DNA from: Chamaecyparis obtusa
Taxonomy: Eukaryota > Streptophyta > Pinopsida > Cupressales > Cupressaceae
Reading direction: 5' to 3'
DNA: 64,000 nucleotides
Assembly (NCBI GenBank): GCA_027943335.1
Contig: BSBK01009257.1
Coordinates: 186,001-250,000 of the forward strand
Part shown: positions 22,117 through 34,834 of the stretch, in pieces
Position numbering within the stretch: position 1 is the first letter of the stretch
Layout: each line of letters begins with the position of its first letter
The notes under the pieces: model-generated
What the model was told of the DNA's origin: nothing
Databases searched by the model: none
Seen by the model: the letters and a program-made list of their open reading frames with translations, nothing else
Program-made: the position numbers and the translations under genes

Positions 22117-23296
22117 TGTTAGTGTTTGAACCTGCAGATTAATCAAATACTCAAATAATCCCAATGGTTGTAACCTAGCAAGTTACAAACTACTAAGGTA
22201 TTAAGGTTAAGACCTTCTTCACTTCGAGTAATATATACTCAGGCGGGTGTACCTCTATCAATTCAACGTTCAGCTGAGCTCTGAATTGAGAACTTGCTCC
22301 TTCACTGCTCTGTTACTGCCTTCAAAATCTAACTCAATAAGTTGCTAAAACTCTGAGTATAGCCCAAATCATCCTGATACACAACATCATGATATAGACT
22401 ATAAAAACAGCAACACGATACAATGGCTTAAGGATATTCATCCTTCTTCCTTTTAGAGTTAAACTCAGGGAAGGGTTAACCTCATTTATTGCTTCTACAA
22501 AGCACTAAAATACATATTTATGAACTTGTCATAATATGACTCAAGTCTAGAAATTATGCATATAAAGTAAAATGTCAATCAATTATATATTTGGATGGTA
22601 AACGAATGTAAGTGGATCTAAAACCAGTCCCTTATCCGCTGGGCATCAGAGTCGAACTCTACCTTCACATATATCTATTAAAGCGAATACAATGAAACTC
22701 CAATAACATGCCTAACATATCATTGTTTCCGTTCCTATACCTGTCATCAGATCCACATATAGATATTCAATTCCCAGAGACCTCCCCTAAGATTTTACTC
22801 TTTCCTTGAAAAATACTTAAGCTCAACCCCTACATTCACCTTGTGAAAGATGTATTTAAACTGTCTTACAATTTAAATGCATAAAGAAACTAAAATACTC
22901 CACATGTGAAGACAATCAAATTGCAGTAACAGAACTCCAGTGTATTTGTATTAATTGATAAAATGCATTCGTACAATTTTCCTTGATTTCACAAAAAATC
23001 AGGTTCTATATTTCAGACCTCTCCTTTACAAAAATATTTTCCAACCCCGATCATCAATAGGAATAGACTATTTATAGTAATCAACCATCCTGGAATCCTC
23101 GTAAGGATGCAACAAGCTTCGGATGGCTGATAGAAAATTGCGCTAGAAAATAAAAGAAAATACAAACAGAAAGATATTTAATAAAGACAACAAGGCGTAT
23201 TTTCAGTTCTGAACAACTTCCGCAGCTGGCACCTTTGTTTGTAGATATTTTCAGAGTAGTTACCAAGTTTGTCATATGAATGATGACCGCCATTAC
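22117..23296 (-). repeat. Candidate 3' LTR of element C
   Basis: In minus orientation it could run from TGTAATGGCG (23296) to CACTAACA (22117). TATAAATAG near 23070 would be its promoter. The start is a guess because no second copy exists in the window. Confidence 0.3.
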
Positions 23297-23366
23297 AGGC
23301 TAACTTACATCATTCTCTGTTTGAACACGCTCTCCCTCAAATTCTGGATCAGGTGCCAAGTGCGAT

Positions 23367-26300
23367 CTATTCTTCTTCCTCCTCCATCAGCTGGATGACC
23401 GGTTTCTTCTTCTTCTTTGTGATTAGCTTTTCCCAAGCTGCCACATCATCATCGGATGGCCAGTCGTAACTCTGCAGCTCCTGTAACAAGTTGACTTGCC
23501 GTTCCCCATGTAGAATCAGTCACATTTTTAACTTCTGATATAAACTTGATGCAGTCACTTTCAACTTTGAATAAACTATCAATTATATTGTTAGTTCCTT
23601 CCACGTCCAAAGCCTTATTATCTTTTAGGAAGGCATCTTGATTGATGACCAACTGACCCATTGACAGCTTCCAATCTTCCAGCTTAACCACATTTCCATT
23701 GTCATCATATACCGGGGGCAAATACTTGCTGTAATCTTTATCAAACATGGCTAACTTAGCCTTTATTTGGTTTGACTTTCCTTTGAAAAACTTTGACGCT
23801 GCACTTATTAGGCCAATCCTTTCAAACACATCAGTTACTACTTTTGGGATATCAGGCCTGTGTTCTTGTAAACTGTCAAGCTTATCAAACAATAAATTCC
23901 TCCCAGACCAAATACTATAGAGTGGCTCCAAGGTGGCTAAATAGTCATTCACCTTTTGATTGGTCTGATGTAATAGGCTGACTGATTTATGAACTACATC
24001 CATTCTGTCCTTTATTTTGTCCTGCCTGTACTGCACTATTTTGGCTATAGTGTCCAGGGATGCATCCAATTTCACCTTTTCCAAGTCTTCAGCAGGTCCC
24101 TCAGTTGCCTCCAAATTTACCTGAACAGGTACCTCAACTTGCAAAGGAGGAGGAGGAATTATTTTTGAGGCTTCCTCAAGTTTGACATTTATTTCTGCCA
24201 GCTCATCTTCCAACTGTTTGATCCTCATCATTTTCAGATCTCTGTCCTTGGCTACCATGCTTGAACTCTCAAACAATTTGGCATATCTTTCTGACAGCTG
24301 AGCTGTCTTGGCTTCATTCAGATTAGCCCAATGAGTTACTGCCTTGGAGACCTCAAGGTCTGTTGTATTTTGTACAGTCCATATAATCTTATTCCCCTCC
24401 ATTTTATCCTCTATACTCAATAGAGATGGCTTCTGAGTTTTGGGAGCCATGGACCACATTGCAACAGCTTGGGACTTAGGGTCATAGCCACTTCCTCTAA
24501 TCATGTCACCAATGTGAACCTCATATGATAGGCTACCCTCTGGTTGCTTTCTCAATTGATCAATAAGGAATGTAGAAGTCAGATCCCATCCTGGGGTTAG
24601 CAACATTCCACTTGATTTAACCAAATCTCTGGCTTCATCCACTGTTATAGGATCAAGGCTAGGATCATATGAAGCAAGAGCTCTCAAAGTTTCTTCACTT
24701 GGCTCCATACCTTCAGGCAGAGCTTTCTTTACTTCTTGCTGCTTGTTCCAAATGAGAAAACTCTTGAACTCATCAGTTTTAATGAACTGATCATCACTCA
24801 AGAATTCCCTTGATAAACCTCTCTGATGTCCTTTTCTAACCATAAGGACTTTTCTCTGCTTTCCTGCTCAATGGCTATTTTCTTGCCTGCTCTTATTGCT
24901 TTCCTCAATTGATGATGATATGGCCTATCACCTGGTACAAGAGCAGATGCTCTGTCAATTTCCCTTCTTTGTCTCACATGCCTTGAAGGTTCACCTTCCT
25001 CAAGCCTCTGTCTCTTCAATGGTGGCTCTGAGATATCCTGCATTTCTGGTTGATCTTGAGTGAGATCAACAACTGGTGGTCTCTCAACCTGTGGAGGACT
25101 ATCTTCTTCTTGTGACTCATCAGTAAATTCTTCCTCATCAGAAGATGAATAATCTTTCCTTTTCTTTTTCTCTGGCTCATTCTGATCAATCAAGCCTTCC
25201 AATTGATTTGCCAAGGTATCATACTTTTCAATCATCCCATCAATCCTCTTCAAATAAGGAAGATCAGGGAAAAAACCCTCAAAAGGAATCTGAGATGCTT
25301 TCAACTGGTTGGACAAATCCACTAAATCAAAGAATCTGTACCATCTCCTTTTAACTTCATCTTCATCTAAGATGTTTCTGATCACATCTTCTTCATCCAA
25401 ACCTTCATGCTCTTTGATCACACCAATGTTTGGGATGTAAGTCATCCTAGCAGTCTTGATGAAATCCTCAGGATCTATGTGCCTACAAGCACCAGTAACC
25501 ATTTTGAACTGTTGTAGCCATGCACTGATTTGAGGAAAAGCCCTCTTTCCTATCAGGAAATCACCTACCTTGAATTGCCTGGGTGTGAATGTACCCTTTC
25601 TGTGAGGGGCCAGGAGCTCTTTATCTGTACACATAAGCTGCCAAACAAATTCCAAACAAGCCAATCTCGGAGGCACATACTTTGGTAATAAATGTGGGGG
25701 TTGGGGACAGCCATAAACTCTGATAATTGTGGAATTATCACCTAAGTAGAAATCACCCCAATTATGATTTCCCTCCCACTTATCCACATACTGCAGTGGT
25801 CTTAAAAGCCTGAGGACTCTAGGAGATAGCCTAGTGACATTTATACCTAGCATCCTGATAATTGGATAAACAATGAAATTCTGAAAAACACAAAAATCTG
25901 CCTCATTAGATGTAGAATTCCATATCCTCACCCACAACTACACTGGGTTGTGCTGATCCTTGAAATTGAACCTTGGTTTTAACATGTTTGCATCAAAACT
26001 GTTGATGTTGAAGAACAGAATCAAATGCATTAATAGAGAATAATGCATGAACTCAATAGGGCTTTTACTTTCTTTAACAAACATCAGCCCCTGATGCATC
26101 CTATCGATCACATACTGAATGTAATCATAGTCAGTGTTTACCAAAGGATTTTGAATATCCAGGATGATCATCAGCAAGTCAGCTGGTAAAAATTCTGCAT
26201 TCCCATCCATTCCCAAAACTCTACATAATGCATAACAAGTATATCTCATATAATGATGGAGGGATTTGAACTGGTATGGGGCATTCATGTTAGCAGGAAG

Positions 26301-26852
26301 GGGGGCTATATATTTGTCCTGTTTTGGCATATGCTTAACCAACTGATCTTTTACTGACCCTACATTGCTTCTGTATCTTGCCTTTTCTTTGTTCAAATCA
26401 ATCTCAGTGGAAAAGGACGTGTATAGACCAAAAGCTTTCATAAAAGATCCCCTATCAAGAGTAACTAAGGGTGATTGGTCTTCTTTTCTGATTGTCCTTG
26501 AGATAGGGTCATATCTTCTGGCTAGGGCAACAATTAAATCAATATCTAGGAAAACATCAGGGACAACCATTTTTCCTAATCCTAGCACCCAACCATTACA
26601 TACAGGAACATGCTTATTTCTATTGCCGTAAAAGAAATTGAAAATGGTGTAACCTGTGAATTCCGGAGTGATTGGGTCTCTACACCATTCCAAAAGATCT
26701 TGAAACACGTCATCAGCAGCCCTCTTGTTCTGACTGGAGCCCGGCAACAGTTTCAGGAATTCATCTGAAAAATTAGGCTTATTCTTGTCCTCACCAGCTT
26801 TGGACTTGGCCTCACTACTGGAAGATGCTGCACTCTTCTCAAGTTGACTCAT
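23367..26852 (-). pseudogene. Large unknown protein of element C (about 1,160 codons)
   Basis: From ATG 26852 the frame runs to TAG 25938. It continues in the same frame to 24798, changes frame near 24845 and continues to about 23500. A second change then leads to a C-terminus ending in Lys and Glu runs at TAG 23367. The N-terminus is Ser/Lys-rich; the next 550 residues look globular. A Lys/Ser/Glu-rich acidic segment near residues 550-600 contains KKKRKDYSSSDEEE, a possible nuclear signal. The last 450 residues include a coiled-coil stretch (KMMRIKQLEDELAEINVKLE). No known domain, zinc knuckle or catalytic motif is visible. Its place in the element suggests a gag role. Confidence 0.5.
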
Positions 26853-27299
26853 CCTTGCTACAGAAACACCTTCAATTCTCTGTATCTCAAATGCTTTATG
26901 CTCGGAAATGCTTTGGACAGACAGAAACTCTTAACAACTGAAACTTGAACAAATAAACAATGAGTTTCAACTTATTTATCGATATGAATCCAAGGTGTGC
27001 AACTACCACAGTTAATGCAAATCTCCTTAATGGATCCCATATTCAATTTCATGTACCCCCAGATTTCAAATTTTGAGCTCGCCATGTCCGGATGTTGACA
27101 GATAGATTAAACTACTTGAAAACAAGGTGAAGAGGGAATGATCAGGATTCTGTACTTTAAAACTGTTTGCGTCATGCAATCTTTCTTCTTGAAGCTGATT
27201 TGATGGCTTACTGGTTTTATGTCCATATCGACAAAGTACTTTATCTATGTGGCAACGGTCCTTTTTCCTTTTCCTTTATGACCTTTTCCATCTGAGCTC

Positions 27300-28600
27300 A
27301 TTTAGCGAACCAGCGACTAATGGCTTCTCTTAATCGCTGAATAGAATGCTAACCCTAGCTATCAACCGGAGAACTGGCGACCACTGGCTTCGCTAATTCT
27401 CTGAATCCTATGTTTGACCCTGGTTCACATTTGGAGAACTAGCGACTACTAGCTTCGCGGGTTCTCGGAATCCTATCCTTAACCATCCAAGCATTTCGCG
27501 AATCAGCGAACAAAGGGTTCCCACTTACACAGTTAACCTGCAATTATCATTTGGCAAACTAGCAAACAAAGCCATCTCCCATTCTCTTAATGTTATGACT
27601 GACGGTCAATTTTCCTGGAGATCTAGCGAACAAAGGGTTCGCGCATTCGCTTAAAGATATACTTAACCGCTTGACTGTCTGGAGAACTAGCGAACACTGG
27701 CTTCGCTGAGTCGCTAAATCATTTAACTTAATCATCATTGTATACCAGGATTCCAGATTGACCGTTGATCTTCATCAATCGATGGCTATCGCTAGTCCTC
27801 TGAATATCAAAACCCTTAACCATTTAATTCTGAGAATCAGCGAACAAAGAGCATTCGCTAGTTCTCCAAATACTCTATATCAGTGACAATTTCATTTCGA
27901 GAATAAGCGACTGAAGCCTTAAAACTTATCATCCATTAATTCGCTTATTCGCCAGATTGTTTTAACCTTTACCCTTTTATTAAGAGAACTAGCGACCAAA
28001 GGCTTCGCTGAATCGCTAAATGGTTTAGCATGTCGCCAACTTATTTCGAGAATCAGCGAACAAAGAAAACTTATCTCCGCTGAAATCTTTTAGGCAAACC
28101 ATCAGAACTGCCAAATATAGAGGATAGCATTATTTTCATTTAGTCGCTCATTCGCCAGATCAAATATGCAGGACCCACAGATATCTTGAGATTAAAACAG
28201 GGCCGTTGATCTTGAAAGCAATCCACGGTATTCGCTAATTCTCTAGTTGAAACAACCCTTGACCGCCAGATTCTGAGAACAAGCGAACACAGAGCATTCG
28301 CTGAATCGCCAGATTGTTTTAAAAGACCGCCAAATATTGCGAGAACTGGAGATAACCGCCATTCGCTAGTTCTCGGAAAGGAAAATGAAACCGCCGAAAC
28401 ACTTGGAGACTTAGCGAACAAAGGGTTAAAAGCTTGGCTTTAATGCATTCGCCAATTCACTGGATGTTTGGGGTAACCGCTGGAGGATCTAGAGAACTGG
28501 CGACTGAGACCTTAATAATGAACATGAACATGACTCATTCGCTGAATCGCTAAATTGTTTTGACCTTTGATAATACATTCCCCGATTCAGCGAACACTAG
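27300..28600. repeat. Hairpin array, 64-65 bp period, about 16 units
   Basis: Each unit has a left arm like GAGAACTAGCGA, a short spacer such as ACAAAGGC, and a right arm like TTCGCTAGTTCTC, its inverse complement. Unit starts near 27304, 27368, 27433, 27496, 27552, 27617, 27681, 27831, 27898, 27982, 28046, 28274, 28339, 28404, 28490 and 28583 give a 64-65 bp period with gaps. It lies upstream of the element C protein. Confidence 0.8.
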
Positions 28601-28861
28601 GGGCAAATAAGCATGTGCACAAATAACAACTTAAGTGATTAAAAGGTAACCAAGAAAAGAAACAAGAAGGCCACATGAAGCTTGGAAACGAAAAGGAAAC
28701 ATTTTGGAAGACAAGACCTAGGGTAAGGGTTTTCCTGAACATGTCAAGACCATTTTCACGACACTTTACAAACCCTAGTCCAGGAAAAACACTCGCATGG
28801 AGACCTAAACCATGAATTGGACTTCAAACCTTGAAAAAATTTTAAGATACCCAACACACCT

Positions 28862-31324
28862 TAAAACATTGATTTTGTAGACATTTTGAAATGGCATGTG
28901 CCATATTTGTATATGGACATACTTTTGATACATTTGATACATATATAGAACATGTTCATTTATATGTTATATTTGCGTCATCTTTTGTATATACATATTT
29001 ATTATTCATGTTTATGGAATTGAATGGTAAAGTTATATCTTGACTATGATTATCATTATGATTTAAATTATATCTTGTTGAAGTTACATTTGTTTTTCTT
29101 TACTCTAGAATACCCTGTTCATGGAACTTATTATGTTTGAGGTTTAACTTCTTGTTGGTGAACAGATTTGTCTTCTAAAAAAATGCTTACAAAATGACCC
29201 TTAAAGCCCAAACAAAAAGACTCAACCAATACCAACAGTTGGGTCACTTCGCTATTGAGAAGCGTAAGCGCCCTTTGAATTATCCAAGTACAGCTCCCCA
29301 TGAAGGATTTACAATGAATCAACTAAACTATAAATGATAATGCTTTTAACCTGAAAGAAATAAAGGCTTACAAACATCTATTTGTAAACATGAGATAGAC
29401 GCGAAGGGACTAATTTACTGAAAAGAAAAGGACAGTAAACGCTAGAAATTTCATTTGCCTAAACAATGCATAACAGAAAGAAACTAAGAGAGAAAGACGA
29501 ATGGTTCTTTCCAAATACATGAAAAACTATAGCACAAAGTCCACATATGATCGTGCTGATGATCAGATGTAACAGATACGCATTCAAAAGAAACCAATAT
29601 CATTCAAAGATGAATATCAATCAGAAAGTGAGCATCTAAAATCAAATTTTTAATATGCTGACATATCCTTCTTTGAACACAGCAAAACAACAAAGATTCT
29701 GCTGTTCCTGTACATTAATCATTAACTAAAAATAAAATCCCTCTTTCCCTACATTACAATAAAAATCCTAATCTATCCCTCCCTTGGTACAAAGTCTCTC
29801 GGGTCAGGCGGAGTCCAGAACCCCAAAAATCTCCTCTACGAGCCTTATTTATTTTCCCCTTTCGATCAGTTTATTTCCTATTATAATAACTAATTCTTGA
29901 GGACGTGTCTATCCACATCTTCTTTCTCAAATACATTAAAGTCTCCCTTTGTGAGTGCCTTAGTAATATTTTGTTATGAAAGTCCATGTTACTTGGCGCT
30001 CTACATCTTTCAAAATGGATCTATTCCTATAGAATAGTACCATTTGGATCTTATTGCAACACAAGTGTTAATGCCTCTATGTTTTGATTGGATGCTTGGT
30101 GCTATAACTAGAATGTGCCATTTATGGCTCTCCACACACATACTGCTTCATGCAAGTGACACCAAGAAACATTTTGTCGAAGCCATCATACATACGTATT
30201 TTGGGATTCAATTGCGAGCACGTCCTCCTCAATTTTCCCACCCTGTAAACCTGAAGCCAACATCTCTTAATCATGACTGATGTCAACACAAAGAACTGCA
30301 TTATCATGCATCATGAAGGCATCGTTAGCTTGGTATTGAAAATCGCTCTTAAGTTTCTCACTGATATAGTCGTAGACCTCTATGAATCAAACAACAAAGC
30401 ATGAAACAAGGTTCTATCCATCAGGGAAGATGTCGGGTCCTCCTTGACATTCGGTGTTGGGGCATTCTCAGGAAATGATAATGTCTTAATATTGAAATTG
30501 CATTATAGATTATCATGTTCTCAAATGCCAATACTATCCATGTGCAAAACCAATTCTCATTGTCATCAACCAGTCTAAACTAACAAAGCTTTGGAAACTT
30601 CATTTTTGGATACCTTTTACTAGTTCTACTGCTCCTATCTGTAATTCCATATGTCATGCTCTACTTGCGGGCATTCTTTCGAACAGTTTACATATACGAG
30701 CCCCTAATGCAGAGGTTACAACAAGAAAGTGGAGTGCCCTTCTACTACCTCCCACAACTCACCAACCAACCACAAAGGCTTAAGGGTAATCCCAAACTAT
30801 TTTGATGGTATAACACAACCAAAAAAATGTATTTCTATCCCAAAAAACTCCCTTTACAAAGTTACACACTCAACCAAACTTCAATGCCTTTTTGGCTTTA
30901 GGGACATTAGGCCTAAAACTAACTTATTGATAGAACTCTTCACTAGTGGACTTCCTGACCACTCCCAAGCATTTAGATGGTCCTCATATGACCTAAGGCC
31001 TCTAAAATAACACTTGGTTTATTCTCACCAAAACCGTACCATGGCAAACTAGACCTACACGCCAATTTCCTTAAAGCCTTCTCAATACAGATTTTCTACT
31101 CTAACTTTTGCACAACTGAGTATCTTGATACAATCAGGGCATTTTCAGACACCCATTTGGAGGTTATTTAAGATCCCAAAGCCTTTCCTTCCAACTCCAC
31201 TGCAGCACCACCTAACGCCCACCTTGGACACAGACCTAATTGGCCTAATTAAGCTTGGTTTACAAAGCAAGTATGAGGTATAGGGTTCATGGAACTGGTA
31301 CAATGTTTCAGATATTCTTCTCCA
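28862..31324. other. 2.5-kb stretch without a recognised gene
   Basis: Near 28881-28897 is a 17-bp segment (ACATTTTGAAATGGCAT) nearly repeating 22080-22096 on the other side of element C. Open stretches at 30044-30280, 30729-31010 (+) and 29131-29322 (-) show no known motif. The sequence is probably element B interior. Confidence 0.4.
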
Positions 31325-33299
31325 ACCCCTAGAGAGTCCCCATGACCCCTTTTGACACATTGGAATGCTCAAGTGTGTCTTAAGGGGTCGTAGGACCCCT
31401 TAAGACACACTTGAGCATTCCAATGTGTCAAAAGGGGTCACAGGGACTCCCTAGGGGTCCTAAAGTGTGATAAGGCATACTAGGACCCCTAGGGAGTCCC
31501 CATGACCCATTTTGACACATTGGAACATTCAAGTGTGTCTTAAGGGGTCTTAGGAGCCCTTTAGACACACTTGAGCATTCCAATGTGTCAAAAGGGGTCA
31601 TGGGGACTCCCTAGGGGTCCCAACGCATGATAAGGCATACTAGGACCCCTAGGGAGTCCCCATGACCCCTTTTGACACATTGAAATTCTCAAGTGTGTCC
31701 TAAGGGGTCTTAGGACCCTTTCAGACAGACTTGAGCATTCCAAAGTGTCAAAAGGGGTCATGGGGACTTCTTAGGGGTCCTAACACATGATAAGGCGTAC
31801 TAGGACCCATAGAGAGTCCCCATGACCCCTTTTGACACATTGGAAGGCTCAAGTGTGTCTTAATGGGTCTTAGGACCCCTTCTGAAACACTTGAGTGTTC
31901 CAAAGTGTCAAAAGGGGTCATGGGGATGCCCTAGGGGTCCTAACATGTGATAAGGCTTACTAGGACCCCTAGGGAGTCCCCATGACCCCTTTTGACACAT
32001 TGGAATGCTCAAGTGTGTTTTAAGTAGTCCTAGGACACCCTCAGACACACTTGAGTGTTCCAAAGTGTTAAAAGGGGTCATGGGGAGTCCCTAGGGGTCC
32101 TAACGTGTGATAAGGTGTACTACGACCGCAAGGGAGTCCCCATGACCCCTTTTGACACATTGGAACACTCAAGTGTGTCTTAAGGGGTCGTAGGACCCCT
32201 TAAGACACACTTGAGCATTCCAATATGTTAAAAGGGGTCATGGGGACTCCTTTGGGGTCCTAGTATGCCTTATCACATGTTAGACCCTAGGGAGTCCCCA
32301 TGACCCCTTTTGACACATAGGAATGCTCAAGTGTGTCTTAAGGGGTCCTAAGACCCCTTCGGACACACTTGAGTAGTCCAATGTGTCAAAAGGGGTCATG
32401 GGGACTCCTTAGGGGTCCTAGTACACCTTATCATGCGTTAGGACCCCTAGGGAATCCCCATGACCTCTTTTGACACATTCGAATGCTCAAGTGTGTCCGA
32501 AGGGGTCTTATGACCCCTTAAGACACACTTGAGCATTCCAATGTGTCAAAAGGGGTCATGGGGACTCCCTAGGGGTCCTAACATGTAATAAGGCATACTA
32601 GGACCCCTAGGGAGTCCCCATGACCCCTTTTGACACATTAGAATGCTCAAGTGTGTCTTAAGGGGTCGTAGGACCACTTAAGACACACTTGAACATTCCA
32701 ATGTGTCAAAAGGGGTCATGGGGACTCCCTAGGGGTCCTAACACATGATAAGGCATACTAGGACCCCTAGGGAGTCCCCATGACCCCTTTTGACACATTA
32801 GAATGCTCAAGTGTGTCTTAAGGGGTCGTAGGGAGTCCTGATGACTCCTTTTGACACATTGGAATGCTAAAGTGTGTCTTAAGGGGTCCTACGACCCCTT
32901 CAAACTTACTTGAGCATTCTAATGTGTCAAAAGGGGTCATGGGGACTCCCTAGGGGTCCTAGTATGCCTTATCACGTGTTAGGACCCCTAGAAAGTCCCC
33001 ATGACCCCTTTTGACACATTGGAATGCTTAAGTGTGTCTTAAGGGGTCCTAGGACCCCTTCAGACACACTTGAGCATTCCAATGTGTCAAAAGAGGTCAG
33101 GGGGACTCCCTAGGGTTCCTAGTACACCTTATCAAATGTTAGGACCCCTAAGAAGTCCCGATGACCCCTTTTGACACATTGGAATTCTCAAATGTGTCTT
33201 AAGGTGTCCTACGACCCCTTCGGGCACACTTGAGCATTCTAATGTGTCAAAAGGTGTCATGGGGACTCTGTCGTGGTCCTAACACATGACAAGGCATAC
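31325..33299. repeat. Palindromic satellite, 160-bp unit, left part
   Basis: About 12 units have a 160-bp period. Each has 69-bp arms that are inverse complements of each other around GGGGTCCTAGGACCCC, joined to the next unit by a 22-bp asymmetric core. Core starts: 31461, 31621, 31781, 31941, 32101, 32579, 32739 and 33280 read GATAAGG; 32261, 32419, 32960 and 33120 read the inverse CCTTATC. A unit near 32820-32900 is deleted. Element D interrupts the core at 33280. Confidence 0.95.
33295..33299. repeat. Target site duplication of element D (left), CATAC
   Basis: CATAC precedes TGTAGACACC and recurs at 48611-48615. Both belong to a satellite core. Confidence 0.95.
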
Positions 33300-34752
33300 T
33301 GTAGACACCGAAAAATCCTTCAGGAAATAAATTATTTTTGTTTTCTAAAAATCCTTGATGACATCATCATTTATTAATTAATTAATTATTTAATTAATTA
33401 ATTTATTTTTATGGTATTAAATCCCTCTCTCTTAATTAAGAATCTTTAATTAAGGAATCTAGCCTAAAAATGTCATTTGGAAATTATCCCTAATTTATTA
33501 ATTATTTAATTAATAAATTGACCAAAAACCTTCAAAAATAAATTTATTTATTATTAATTTATTTTTTATCCCAAACTTGGCCAATTTCCTTAAGACCACT
33601 AACCTCTTCCAAAATCTTCTAATCCCTTCTTAATTTCGATTAAAAGGCTAATCCCATCTTTTCTAACCCTAATCCCAAGGTTAAATATTTAATTAAGGTT
33701 AAATATTTAATTTTCATATTTATTGAAAATATTTTAATAAATATTCCTAAGACTTAAGCTTTTGGAATGAATAACCTTTTAATCCATGAAACTAAGGAGA
33801 AATCTAGACTCTTCTAGAATCTTCTCAAATCCACCCTCTTCACCCATCCTAATCCTTTTTTTGTCCTAATCTAATCCTAATCCTAACCTTAAACCTTTGT
33901 GCAATCCTAACCAAGCTTAAGACTTTCCTAAACCAAAGCAAAGTCTTTCCTTCCAAATATCTCAACCACAAAGCATTTATTGCTTCCCCAAAGTCTTCAA
34001 AGCCTCTTAAAGCCCATTCATTGCTCTTACAAGCATTTATTTGGAGAGTTATGAGCTTGGAGCCCCCTTTGTTGACTCCTCTTTGCCCTTCCCTTCATCC
34101 ACTCACCTTGTGACATGTGTCACCTCCTGATTGGCTGAGAACTAGCACAATCCATGTGCTTCCCTTTGAGTGAATCTTGGCCTCTCTTAAGGATTTCAAT
34201 CCTGGCCATTCATTCCTCCTACCCCAAGCCTTTAGAAATCTTATAAATACCCTCACTTCCTAAGGCAAATCATCTCTCAACTTTCAAACTCAATAGCAAA
34301 GTTATAATGCCATTTTCATTCTAGCATAAGCATAAGCTCATCATTTTAGATCATTTTTCAAGCTTAAATCACATCTAAATTAGCTTAAATGGATTAACAT
34401 AGATTCATTTCTTGTTTTAATCTTAGTTCTTTCATTTAGCTTTGCATATTTGTGTGTTCTTGAGGCCTTTGAGGCAAAATAGGTTCCTCATACCTATTTT
34501 GTGTCATTTTGGGTCTTCTTGACCCTCAAATCATCCATCTTGCATGCTCCAAGTGCTTGAGTTTGCACACCCACATCCCTCTATATCTAAGCATATCAAA
34601 CGGTGCATGGGCGCATCCGTTTTAAGCTTAAACTGAGGTGGCTTTGATTTTAGTTTGTTAACCATTAAATTTGATTTGATTATATGCTATGACATTTGTT
34701 TGTCTTTGGCCTTCAAAACAGGTTTAGGTGCACTCACAAATCCTAGTCTACA
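33300..34752 (+). repeat. Element D 5' LTR
   Basis: It begins TGTAGACACCG and ends CTAGTCTACA. It is AT-rich at the start, with a TATAAATA promoter box at 34242-34249. Confidence 0.97.
34242..34249 (+). promoter_or_regulatory. TATA box of element D 5' LTR
   Basis: TATAAATA lies about 510 bp before the LTR end. The same box is at 48101-48108 in the 3' LTR. Transcription would start about 30 bp downstream, giving a long R-U5 part. Confidence 0.6.
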
Positions 34753-34755
34753 TTC

Positions 34756-34780
34756 TGGCACACCCGGTGGGACTCAAACC
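34756..34780 (+). promoter_or_regulatory. Element D primer-binding site
   Basis: It lies three bases after the LTR and reads TGGCACACCCGGTGGGACTC followed by AAACC. The reverse complement resembles a tRNA 3' end from T-loop (TTTGAGT) to CCA. The tRNA was not identified. Confidence 0.8.
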
Positions 34781-34834
34781 ACAATCATTTTGATGAAATT
34801 ATGCTTTATATGCTTGTATTTTGCAGGAAATAAA

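Larger units (their letters stand above)
22117..28856 (-). mobile_element. Element C: retroelement-like insertion with unknown large protein
   Basis: The ends TGTT...AACA with a CACCT duplication look like retroviral-type integration. The left 1.2 kb carries a minus-strand TATAAATAG near 23066-23075, as an LTR would. I could not find a matching copy of that LTR on the right, where a hairpin array lies instead. The interior has one long gag-like frame (26852-23367) and no polymerase or integrase. It may be a rearranged non-autonomous LTR element, or a DNA element with short inverted ends. Confidence 0.45.

Noticed and set aside
31145..31372. 75-codon minus-strand frame at the satellite edge
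   Set aside because: It runs into satellite sequence and has no domain; chance frame.
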